Below, piece after piece: positions 1 through 6,191 of a stretch of 6,237 nucleotides of DNA; within the stretch, counting starts at the first letter, position 1, and every line of letters starts with the position of its first letter. This stretch comes from Leptospiraceae bacterium (GTDB lineage: Bacteria; Spirochaetota; Leptospiria; Leptospirales; Leptospiraceae): assembly GCA_027485405.1 (NCBI GenBank), contig JAIXRB010000097.1:1-6237 (forward strand), in the 5' to 3' direction. A model generated the notes under the pieces. That model saw only the letters and a program-made list of their open reading frames with translations, did not search any database and was not told the origin of the DNA. A program made the translations under genes and the position numbers.

Positions 1-959
1 AGGATTGTGTTTCTTCTCCCCCCACTTTCTATCACTTGGGAGAATCCATCTATGACGAGTTCCAAGGCATCTCCATTCGCCGTGGAGCGAGTGGTCAGCC
101 CTTTTTCTATGGATCTAGCGGCTCTGTTCGCAAAGCCATTGGCTAGTGCGGAAATCCCACTTAGTTTAATGACTGTAGTAGCTACTAAAGGATCATCAGG
201 TTTCGTAAAGTCTAAACCTAGCTCTTCTAAAGTAGGAACGACTGCGTTAGATGTATTTCTTGCTCTGGTAGAACCATTTTTGCTACGTGAGCTAGAAAGT
301 CTTTCTTCAGGGATGGCTCTTCTTCCAAAACTCCTAGGATGAGCATTGGGACTTCTAACTTTTAGAGAGCGATTTTTGGGTTCGCTTCGAACAAAACCCT
401 TGTTCAACCCGAACATGGCAACAACTTGCCTTGACGAAGCATTGGCAACAGCGGCGGCAAAGGAAGGGTCTGCCTTTTCCATGGTTTTGGCAAAGACTCT
501 CGCCGTCATCCTGCTAAACGGAGAGGATACGACTCCTTTTTGAGTGGGACCAGATGGTTCTTGAACGATTGTATCTAGGAAAAAGTTTTTTTCTGTCCAA
601 GCAATGTCCGCATTCAGAGTCTCATCGAACATAACGGTTCTACCGTTTTCACTGGGAGTGACGAGAACACAAACAGGCCTTCCATTTTTAGGGTATCTGA
701 CTACATAGTTTCCGGTTTCATCGGTTGTGGTTTCTGCAAAGGCGGAAGTGGCACCCGTTCTGTCGCAGGCATTGTTTACCAAAGGGATAACTTGCACCCT
801 TGCACCCATGATCCGACCCTTCATGGCGATTCCTGAGATTTCTGCGGTTCCCGCCCTGGAAAAAAGAAGGGCTAAGCTACCGAGATCCAGTTTACCTGGC
901 AGAGCATTGCAGGACTGAAATAGAATCGAAAGAATTGCGAACAATAAGTACGGTTTCAT
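1..959 (-). CDS. Putative lipoprotein of unknown function, partial (3' end beyond the window)
   Basis: This frame stays open for 319 codons from ATG at 959-957 to the left edge, so the C-terminus is missing. The N-terminus MKPYLLFAILSILFQSC is a lipoprotein signal peptide: one Lys, a hydrophobic run, then Cys17 with Leu/Phe at -4/-3 and Ser at -1, which suits the relaxed spirochaete lipobox. The mature protein should be lipid-anchored in the periplasm or at the surface. Residues about 41-105 look like a small beta-sandwich of the carboxypeptidase-regulatory type (G-x-V/I repeats, then TDETGNY at 79-85), with Cys65 and Cys97 possibly paired. Residues about 187-237 are rich in Arg, Ser, Lys and Asn and are probably disordered. 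The remainder (about 240-319) looks helical and polar. An in-frame TAG four codons before the ATG fixes the start. No ribosome binding site precedes it at a normal distance. I do not recognise the family. The plus-strand frames opposite it lack any signal and are shadows. Confidence 0.85.
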   Translation of the reverse strand, partial: MKPYLLFAILSILFQSCNALPGKLDLGSLALLFSRAGTAEISGIAMKGRIMGARVQVIPLVNNACDRTGATSAFAETTTDETGNYVVRYPKNGRPVCVLVTPSENGRTVMFDETLNADIAWTEKNFFLDTIVQEPSGPTQKGVVSSPFSRMTARVFAKTMEKADPSFAAAVANASSRQVVAMFGLNKGFVRSEPKNRSLKVRSPNAHPRSFGRRAIPEERLSSSRSKNGSTRARNTSNAVVPTLEELGLDFTKPDDPLVATTVIKLSGISALANGFANRAARSIEKGLTTRSTANGDALELVIDGFSQVIESGGRRNTI

Positions 960-965
960 CCTCGT

Positions 966-994
966 ATTCTATCAGAACCTGTTCACAATGACAA
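966..994 (-). promoter_or_regulatory. Sigma-70-type promoter of the lipoprotein gene, predicted to give a leaderless mRNA
   Basis: Read on the minus strand, a -35 box TTGTCA (994-989, 5/6 to consensus) is followed by exactly 17 bp and a -10 box TAGAAT (971-966, 5/6). Counting seven bases past the -10 box places the expected transcription start at 959, the A of the lipoprotein start codon. This agrees with the lack of a usable Shine-Dalgarno sequence: the only GAGG touches the ATG directly. The boxes are seen directly; that they are used is inference. Confidence 0.55.
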
Positions 995-1098
995 CCAAAT
1001 AAAGAAATGTACAGTTTGTTCAAAATCAGATTAGAAATCACTGCTACCATAAGTTTGACCCTTTTCGATTTTTTGATTTTAGTGTATAAGCCTGTTTT

Positions 1099-1509
1099 TT
1101 AAAATTCCAATTTGTAAGTAATCTTTGCTGTTTTTTCCAAAGTTTTTGCGACCGAACAGTACTTGTCTAAGCTTAGTTCAATGGCTTGGCGGTATTGTGC
1201 CTCAGTTCCAGTCCCTTTGATCTGAAACAAGAGTTCTATGGTGCTAAATAGTTTGACTTCCCCAACTTTTTCTCGCTCAGCCGATGCAGAAACTTGGAAA
1301 TCTTCGATTTCGACTTTCTTTTTGCCCAAAATCATCAAGACATCAATAGAGCTACAACCCATAAGACCCATAACTAATAGCTCCATTGGTCTTGCTCCTA
1401 GATTAGTTCCGCCAATATCGGGAGAACCATCCATATCGACAGTGTTTCCCGTCTCGTTGATAGCTTGGAGATGAAAGGGTTTTCCGATTTGTTTTAATTG
1501 TAACTTCAT
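1099..1509 (-). CDS. OsmC/YhfA-family protein
   Basis: The protein is 136 residues from ATG 1509, close to the roughly 135 of the YhfA branch of the OsmC/Ohr family. Family marks are the MDGSPDIGG and ARPMELL stretches, Cys52 in GLMGCSSIDV and Cys118 in DKYCSVAKTLEK. These match the two Cys positions that reduce peroxides in true OsmC/Ohr enzymes. In the YhfA branch the substrate is not established, so a thiol-dependent peroxidase or acyl-binding role is only inferred. The protein should be cytosolic, since no signal peptide is seen. The frame stays open 30 codons further to an ATG at 1599, but that start would run into the divergent flavoprotein gene and add a tail the family lacks, so I prefer 1509. 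No Shine-Dalgarno sequence is visible before 1509 (the bases are CTCTACCTT), so the start is less sure than the identity. It lies upstream of the lipoprotein gene on the same strand with a 139 bp gap, and that gene has its own promoter. Confidence 0.9.
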   Translation of the reverse strand: MKLQLKQIGKPFHLQAINETGNTVDMDGSPDIGGTNLGARPMELLVMGLMGCSSIDVLMILGKKKVEIEDFQVSASAEREKVGEVKLFSTIELLFQIKGTGTEAQYRQAIELSLDKYCSVAKTLEKTAKITYKLEF

Positions 1510-1560
1510 AAGGTAGAGAAAAATTTCGGAATTGCTTGGCAACTCGATTTCTCTAATGTT

Positions 1561-1566
1561 GGAAAG
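1561..1566 (+). promoter_or_regulatory. Ribosome binding site that decides the sthA start
   Basis: GGAAAG sits 7 bases before ATG 1574. The in-frame alternatives at 1532 (TTG) and 1556 (ATG) have only T/C-rich sequence ahead of them. Within the 64 bp divergent gap I found no convincing -35/-10 pair for either direction. Confidence 0.5.
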
Positions 1567-1573
1567 CAATTCT

Positions 1574-2983
1574 ATGTCCATCAATCGATTTGATATCATT
1601 GCGATCGGAGGCGGTCCAGCCGCTCAAAAATGTGCCATCCAGGCAACCAAAATGGGCAAAAAAGCCGCCCTAATCGAAAAGGATCCCTATTTGGGGGGAG
1701 GTTGTGTCCATTGGGGCACAATCCCTTCAAAATCCTTGCAAGAGTCGAGTCGATTCTATCGTAACCTGCATTTGTCTCAAGTGCATGGGCTCAAAACACC
1801 TACTTTGAACCAGATCACCTTGCAAGAATTGATGCACCGAGCTTCTAAGGTAATTGAAAGGGAAGAGGACGTAACACGTGAGCAAATGATCCAAAACCGT
1901 GTAACAACTTTGACTGGTTGGGGAAAGATCATCGATCCAAACCATGTTGAAGTGACAGATTCGGCTGGAAGAAAAAAAGTCTATGAATGCGATCATATTT
2001 TGATTGCGACGGGGAGTTCACCAAGACGGCCTGAGAACGAAAACATACCTTTTGAAGAAGGGTTGATCTATGACAGCGATGGACTTTTCTCCATGAAACA
2101 TTTGCCTGATTCAATGGCAATTGTGGGAGCAGGGATCATAGGTTCCGAATACGCAACTATTTTTGCCCATATCGGAGTAAAGGTACATCTGTTTGATTCT
2201 AGCGAACGCGTTTTGGGGTTTTTGGATGCTGAGATATCAAATGCTATGCGAACTTATATGGAAAACTCAGGTATCAAAATCCATATGAACAGGTCTATTC
2301 AATCCTATCAAAAATTAGGAGAGGGCAAGGGCATCGAACTTGTCACCGATCAAAACGAAAAAATTGTTGTCGGCCAAGTTCTAATTTCTCGAGGTAGGTA
2401 TGGGAATGTAAACAATCTAGGACTCGAATCGGTAGGCATTCAACCAAACAACCGAAAGCAAATTGAGGTAAACCAAAACTACCAAACCGTTGTTCCTAAC
2501 ATTTATGCTTGCGGAGATGTGATTGGATTCCCAGCTCTTGCCTCTGTTTCGATGTACCAAGGCGCCTTTGTATCAAAACATATCTATGGAGAGCCAGGCC
2601 ATCCGCCCAATCCTGAAGATTTTCCCATAGGAATCTACACCCTTCCAGAAATTGCCACCATCGGTCCGACAGAGGAAGCTTTGAAAGAACGAGGGGTGAA
2701 CTACGGCGTAGGAGTGGCTTCGTTTGAGACAATCACCAGGGCTCAGATCAGCGGCGACCAGGACGGAATGGTAAAAATCCTCTATGACAAGGATAGCAGG
2801 CGGGTTCTAGGGGTGCATATCATTTCTGACAAGGCAACGGAGCTTATCACTCTCGGCCAGTGCATTGTAAACCTAGGGGCTCCTATTGAGTATTTTACCG
2901 AGCATATTTTCAATTACCCGACTATGGTTGGAGCCTACAAGAATGCCGCTTTTGATGCCCTTGCCAGAGAAGGGAAAAAATAA
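1574..2983 (+). CDS. sthA: Soluble pyridine nucleotide transhydrogenase (SthA) family flavoprotein
   Basis: This is a 469-residue two-dinucleotide-binding flavoprotein; E. coli SthA has 466. Domains in order: FAD Rossmann motif IGGGPAA (11-17), active-site region GGGCVHWGTIPSK (41-53), ATG at 145-147, NAD(P) Rossmann motif GAGIIGSEYA (185-194), the second FAD motif YACGDVIG (311-318), and a C-terminal dimerisation domain ending in IFNYPTMVGAY (445-455). Lipoamide dehydrogenases carry CxxxxC and a C-terminal HxHPTxxE. Here the second Cys is Thr49 and the His motif is FNYPT, both hallmarks of SthA, which moves hydride between NADPH and NAD+ in the cytosol without a disulfide. One oddity is that the second Rossmann strand ends in Asp208 (LFDSSERVL), which may favour NAD(H). 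ATG 1574 is chosen because GGAAAG (1561-1566) lies 7 bases before it and family proteins begin just ahead of the FAD motif. In-frame TTG 1532 and ATG 1556 have no ribosome binding site. It is divergent from the OsmC gene across 64 bp. Confidence 0.88.
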   Translation: MSINRFDIIAIGGGPAAQKCAIQATKMGKKAALIEKDPYLGGGCVHWGTIPSKSLQESSRFYRNLHLSQVHGLKTPTLNQITLQELMHRASKVIEREEDVTREQMIQNRVTTLTGWGKIIDPNHVEVTDSAGRKKVYECDHILIATGSSPRRPENENIPFEEGLIYDSDGLFSMKHLPDSMAIVGAGIIGSEYATIFAHIGVKVHLFDSSERVLGFLDAEISNAMRTYMENSGIKIHMNRSIQSYQKLGEGKGIELVTDQNEKIVVGQVLISRGRYGNVNNLGLESVGIQPNNRKQIEVNQNYQTVVPNIYACGDVIGFPALASVSMYQGAFVSKHIYGEPGHPPNPEDFPIGIYTLPEIATIGPTEEALKERGVNYGVGVASFETITRAQISGDQDGMVKILYDKDSRRVLGVHIISDKATELITLGQCIVNLGAPIEYFTEHIFNYPTMVGAYKNAAFDALAREGKK

Positions 2984-3056
2984 CTCTTTTTGCAAATCCC
3001 ATCCCACTAGATTGTTTTAATCCAAGAAAGGTCATTGGTAAAAGGCTTGAATCAAA

Positions 3057-3602
3057 ATGGTTCTTGCTCCCAAGCTAATTTCTGTGGCGGAACCAATGCT
3101 TTCAATGGAGACCTTGTATGAAAAAAGTCATAAGCGCATCTATGATTTTTTGTATAAGTACACTCAGAACGCAGACACTGCAATGGACTTAATGCAAGAC
3201 ACATATCTAAACTTTTTTCGAGCGTACAAGTTAGCTGGCTTGGATGAAGAAAAATCTATTATGGTTCTGTACCGCATTGCTCGGAATTTATCGATAAACT
3301 TTTCTAAGAAATTTTCAAATGTGAAAGAATCCAGCTCTCAAGAAATGCACTTACACAGCCATGATCCAAGCATAGAAAAAAAAGTCGTATTGCGAGACTT
3401 AGAAGAACGGATTTATAAATGCTTGAATGAATTGAAAGAAGACGAAAAGACAGCATTGCTTTTAAAAAATATAGAAAATTTCAACTTAACTCAGATAGCC
3501 GAAGTTTTAGATATCTCTGTTTCAACCGCATCACGTTTGGTGATACGTGCCCAAGAAAAATTATTAAAAATAGCTGAAAAGAAAGGATTGGTGCCAGAAT
3601 GA
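3057..3602 (+). CDS. ECF-type (sigma-70 family) RNA polymerase sigma factor
   Basis: The 181-residue protein has just the two conserved sigma parts typical of group 4 factors. Region 2 spans about residues 19-86: core-binding helices with AMDLMQDTYLNFF at 42-54, and the -10-recognising helix IARNLSINFSKK at 74-85. Region 4 spans about 115-175: LNELKEDEKTALLL, then the helix-turn-helix TQIAEVLDISVSTASRLVIRAQEKLL at 145-170 that contacts the -35 element. A polar linker (about 87-112) replaces region 3. It would direct RNA polymerase to a dedicated promoter set in the cytoplasm. The stop codon overlaps the start of the FecR-domain gene, its likely membrane partner. ATG 3057 is preceded by AAAAGG at 3040-3045, 11 bases away. 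ATG 3096 or 3105 would also leave region 2 whole, so the first 13-16 residues are uncertain. No promoter is clear in the 73 bp before it, and its target promoters are unknown. Confidence 0.9.
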   Translation: MVLAPKLISVAEPMLSMETLYEKSHKRIYDFLYKYTQNADTAMDLMQDTYLNFFRAYKLAGLDEEKSIMVLYRIARNLSINFSKKFSNVKESSSQEMHLHSHDPSIEKKVVLRDLEERIYKCLNELKEDEKTALLLKNIENFNLTQIAEVLDISVSTASRLVIRAQEKLLKIAEKKGLVPE

Positions 3603-4663
3603 AAAACCATCCTTTTGAAGAGACTGCTTTGAAAAGGAAGATCAATTCATTGGAAAACGTTTTGCGAAGTGAAGCATCGCAAACCAAAGAAATGAAATTT
3701 CCAAAATGGGAAGAGGTTTCTAAGAGAACTGTGGTCTTTGTAGATTTCCACGAAAAACAAAAGAAACAAAGAGAAAACATGGAATGGTTCTTTGCTTCAT
3801 TCGGGATTGCGGGTTCCATTTTGGCGGCATCGTTGTTTTTTTCGGTTTGGATCGCTCGGCCATTTACAGAAGAAACCAAAGTAGCTACAAGTCCAACGCC
3901 CGAGGCTCAAGTCATTATTCCAGAAGAACCAATACCAAGGGCTTTCAAAGTTACTTCTGTTAGAGGAAAGATTGCTTTGTTCCGAGAAGGAGTCTCCATT
4001 CCCGTTGGACTTGAAACGGAACTACGAGCTGGGGACAAACTAGAAGTTGGTAAGAAGTCTGAGATTGATTTGGAAATGGAAGACCTAGTTTTTTTCAAAG
4101 TTTCAGAAAACTCTGTGGCTGAGTTGGTCACTAATGAAAAAACTTCAAAGAAATCAATCACCGAGGTTCGATTGGAATCCGGGCTTCTTCTTTTCCATTT
4201 AGCAAAATTGCAAAAAGACGCCACCTTCCGAATCAAATCTGGAATCTGGGATACAGAAGTGCGGGGGACAACGTTTAGCCTTTCGTATTCAGAGAAATCG
4301 GGGCAAAAGGTTTCTGTTATTGATGGCTCAGTGGCAGTAAGAAATCGAGAAGAAGTTGGTTTGGAGGAAGTTGTCACAGAAAAACAGGCGGCCATTTTCT
4401 CTCCAGAAAAACCCCCCGAAATCGCAACGATATCTAAGTCTGACTTGAAGAGTCTTTCAAAACTACAGAAAGAGGTAGAGACTAGAAAAGAAGGCAATCT
4501 GTTCCAAGAATTCAAACGATGGGAGTTGGTTCGGTTGGAAGACGGCACAGAAGTGCGAGGAGTTATTTTAGGGCAGACGGAAACAGAATTGCAGGTAAAA
4601 ACCATAGACGGAGAGGTTCAAATTCCAATCTCAAAAGTGCTGGAGACAGAAAAAATTCGTTAG
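3599..4663 (+). CDS. FecR-domain membrane protein, likely regulator of the adjacent ECF sigma factor
   Basis: This 354-residue protein has a cytoplasmic N-terminal part (1-61, charged, helical), one membrane helix (about 62-86), a Pro/Glu-rich linker (about 95-113) and a periplasmic FecR domain (about 116-265). That domain shows the family pattern: VTSVRGKI near 118-125, GDKLEVG at 145-151, LESGLLLFHL at 192-201, the signature EVRGTTFSLSY at 220-230 and IDGSVAV at 241-247. A charged helical linker follows, then a C-terminal beta module (about 309-354, from LVRLEDGTEVRG to the end) resembling the Sm/SH3-like 'DG..v.G' fold. In FecR/FecI systems the inner-membrane FecR relays an envelope signal to the sigma factor; that role here is inferred from the 4 bp ATGA overlap with the sigma gene, which suggests translational coupling. 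AAAGGA (3582-3587) lies 11 bases before the ATG. The N-terminal part has no obvious zinc anti-sigma motif. No TonB receptor is adjacent. Confidence 0.87.
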   Translation: MKNHPFEETALKRKINSLENVLRSEASQTKEMKFPKWEEVSKRTVVFVDFHEKQKKQRENMEWFFASFGIAGSILAASLFFSVWIARPFTEETKVATSPTPEAQVIIPEEPIPRAFKVTSVRGKIALFREGVSIPVGLETELRAGDKLEVGKKSEIDLEMEDLVFFKVSENSVAELVTNEKTSKKSITEVRLESGLLLFHLAKLQKDATFRIKSGIWDTEVRGTTFSLSYSEKSGQKVSVIDGSVAVRNREEVGLEEVVTEKQAAIFSPEKPPEIATISKSDLKSLSKLQKEVETRKEGNLFQEFKRWELVRLEDGTEVRGVILGQTETELQVKTIDGEVQIPISKVLETEKIR

Positions 4664-4723
4664 ACTTGGCTTTTTAAGTTAGAATTCCGTTTCATTTATT
4701 CGTCCTATTCTGCGATACTGATT

Positions 4724-4737
4724 AGGAGACGCCTCCT
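4724..4737 (+). promoter_or_regulatory. Shine-Dalgarno within a small inverted repeat
   Basis: AGGAG (4724-4728) is a strong ribosome binding site 11 bases before ATG 4740. It is followed after four bases by its exact complement CTCCT (4733-4737), so it could fold into a 5 bp stem with a 4-base loop that hides the site. The repeat is seen directly. A regulatory role is speculative, since such a short stem is weak and would open easily. Confidence 0.4.
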
Positions 4738-4739
4738 TT

Positions 4740-5285
4740 ATGACAAAACCGAGTAAATCCTTCCGTTTTCGTTACATCATAGACAAGGAATTCCAATTCC
4801 GTTTCTTATTGCACTATTCCTTGTTGTTCCTGGCAGGAGTTGCAGTTACTCTTTGCTTTTTGTATTTTTTAAACAAAAGCAAGTATGACGGAGGTGCCGT
4901 TTTTCGGATCAACCAAGACCCGCAAACGGTGTATTGGAAGGTGGAAAACGAAGACCCAGCTCCCGGAGAGCCAGCTTTTACCTATGTCAAAAGGGAAATC
5001 TACTTACCGAACTACGACCACCAGCTCAACACCTATACAATCCAGTTTGACGCCGTGATCACTCTCTCTGTTCTTTATCTCGTTTTGATTACAATTTTTT
5101 CAATTTTCAAATCCCACAAGATGGCAGGACCAATTTACAATATCAAACGTTCGATCGATAAATTGATTCACGGAGACAATGTGGATCCGATTAAGATTCG
5201 AAAGGGAGATGAATTCCAGGAATTGGTCCAAATCCTAAACAAAGCAATCCAGCAACGCCTGAATTCAAAAGATAACCCGAAATAA
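4740..5285 (+). CDS. Two-pass membrane protein with C-terminal HAMP-like domain
   Basis: The 181-residue protein starts with a basic, aromatic cytoplasmic segment (1-21). Then come a first membrane helix (about 22-44), a periplasmic segment of about 60 residues (45-104) rich in Tyr, Asp and Pro, a second membrane helix (about 105-124), and a cytoplasmic tail. The tail, from KSHKMAGPIY (124-133) through the helices ending near 173, resembles a HAMP linker: first amphipathic helix, a DPIKIRKGDEF connector at 149-159, second helix. This is the layout of a chemoreceptor or sensor kinase input half, but no kinase, methyl-accepting or cyclase output follows. It may pass a signal to a separate partner or act as a structural adaptor; the function is unknown. 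The start is supported by AGGAG 11 bases upstream. The 76 bp gap after the FecR gene shows no clear terminator or promoter. speE begins 54 bp downstream on the same strand, so co-transcription is possible. Confidence 0.75.
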   Translation: MTKPSKSFRFRYIIDKEFQFRFLLHYSLLFLAGVAVTLCFLYFLNKSKYDGGAVFRINQDPQTVYWKVENEDPAPGEPAFTYVKREIYLPNYDHQLNTYTIQFDAVITLSVLYLVLITIFSIFKSHKMAGPIYNIKRSIDKLIHGDNVDPIKIRKGDEFQELVQILNKAIQQRLNSKDNPK

Positions 5286-5330
5286 AAACTACCCTGATCT
5301 CCCCTATGTCCTTTTTTGGTCTTAAACAGA

Positions 5331-5335
5331 GAGGG
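5331..5335 (+). promoter_or_regulatory. Ribosome binding site that decides the speE start
   Basis: GAGGG sits four bases before ATG 5340. The in-frame TTG at 5316 would add eight residues not expected in the family and has only a C/T-rich stretch ahead of it, so 5340 is preferred. Confidence 0.55.
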
Positions 5336-5339
5336 CAAA

Positions 5340-6185
5340 ATGGAAATTTGGTACACAGAATCACTAGAGTTATCTAAGGGGCGAACTGTCAGTTATAGGG
5401 TTTCCAAGACCCTTCAATCCTTGCAGTCTCCATTCCAAAAGATTGATATCTTTGAAACCCAGGCCTTTGGGCGTATGTTCACTTTAGATGGAGTAACGAT
5501 GGTTACTCAAAAAGATGAGCATTCCTATCATGAAATGATTGCCCATGTTCCAATGATGAGCCATCCAAATCCCGTCTCCGTTTTGGTAATTGGAGGAGGG
5601 GATGGAGGAACGGTTCGAGAAGTACTCAAGCATCCAAGCGTTAAAGAAGTCGTTCTTTGCGAAATAGACAAGGCAGTTGTAGACATTAGCTACGAGTATT
5701 TTCCTGAGTGTGCCAATGCCCTAAAAGACCCAAGGGTCATCCATTACTATGACGATGGGGCAAAGTATGCCAGAGAAAACCAGGGTCGTTTTGATGTGAT
5801 TCTAGTTGATTCGAGTGACCCAGTGGGTCCTGCCGAAGTCTTATTCAAAGAACCATTTTACAGGGATATGGCGGGAGCTTTGAAAAAAGGCGGGATCATC
5901 GCCACTCAGGCTGAATCGTTTTGGTATCATGGTGATGTTATCAAATCTTTGTTTGCTTTTATCCCAAAGATTTTCTCGCAATCCGGTTATTACTACACTA
6001 CGATTCCATCGTATCCTTCGGGAGTTATAGGATTTACCTTTCTCTCCAATGAAATCGATCCATACAAAGTGGATCCAGATCCATCAAGAGTCCCAAAAGG
6101 GTTGAAATACTATAGCACGGCCATGCACAAGTCTGCGTTTGTTCTGCCAGAGTTTGCAAAAGAGTTCATTGGGAGAAAAGGATAA
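5340..6185 (+). CDS. speE: Spermidine synthase (polyamine aminopropyltransferase)
   Basis: SpeE moves the aminopropyl group from decarboxylated S-adenosylmethionine to putrescine, giving spermidine and methylthioadenosine, in the cytosol. The 281 residues match the usual 275-290. An N-terminal beta domain (about 1-60) precedes a Rossmann methyltransferase-like fold. Visible motifs are DEHSYHEMIAH at 59-69 (gatekeeping and substrate Tyr/His), VIGGGDGGTVREVLKH at 83-98 (nucleotide-binding loop), CEID at 107-110 (Glu108 for the ribose), DDGAKYA at 138-144, and LVDSSDPVGPAEVLF at 155-169. Asp157 of the last is the expected catalytic base. PSYPSG at 223-228 lies in the C-terminal part of the substrate pocket. 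All key residues are present, so the enzyme should be active. Putrescine as acceptor is inferred from family similarity; agmatine or longer amines cannot be excluded. No speD or arginine/ornithine decarboxylase gene lies in the window. A second gene may begin right after its stop codon. Confidence 0.95.
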   Translation: MEIWYTESLELSKGRTVSYRVSKTLQSLQSPFQKIDIFETQAFGRMFTLDGVTMVTQKDEHSYHEMIAHVPMMSHPNPVSVLVIGGGDGGTVREVLKHPSVKEVVLCEIDKAVVDISYEYFPECANALKDPRVIHYYDDGAKYARENQGRFDVILVDSSDPVGPAEVLFKEPFYRDMAGALKKGGIIATQAESFWYHGDVIKSLFAFIPKIFSQSGYYYTTIPSYPSGVIGFTFLSNEIDPYKVDPDPSRVPKGLKYYSTAMHKSAFVLPEFAKEFIGRKG

Positions 6186-6191
6186 GGTTTT

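Noticed and set aside
7..918. Three plus-strand open frames (7-342, 346-543, 727-918)
   Set aside because: They are opposite the lipoprotein gene, which has a signal peptide, a promoter and an unbroken frame; the plus-strand frames have none of these.
1021..1080. T/A-rich stretch with GATT/AATC and repeated GATTTT after the OsmC gene, considered as a terminator
   Set aside because: The only pairing is a 4 bp stem with a 3-base loop and no following U-run in the right direction; not convincing.
1532..1559. Possible sthA promoter TTGCTT, 16 bp, TAATGT (1532-1559)
   Set aside because: The -35 box is poor and the implied transcription start would fall at or within the ribosome binding site.
1532..1573. 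Upstream in-frame starts for the SthA-family protein (TTG 1532, ATG 1556)
   Set aside because: No ribosome binding site precedes them and they add residues ahead of the usual family start; ATG 1574 has GGAAAG at good spacing.
1574..2983. Lipoamide dehydrogenase or mercuric reductase identity for the flavoprotein
   Set aside because: The second redox Cys is Thr49 and the C-terminal His-Glu motif is replaced by FNYPT, so it cannot work as a disulfide oxidoreductase of those types.
3907..4605. A 232-codon open frame on the minus strand inside the FecR-domain gene
   Set aside because: It lies wholly antisense to a gene with clear domain evidence, is rich in Ser/Thr/Pro as expected of a mirror frame, and shows no motif or ribosome binding site.
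4683..4806. AATTCCGTTTC occurring twice, before and inside the start of the HAMP-like gene
   Set aside because: Only about 11 bases, in AT-rich sequence, with one copy inside coding sequence; probably chance.
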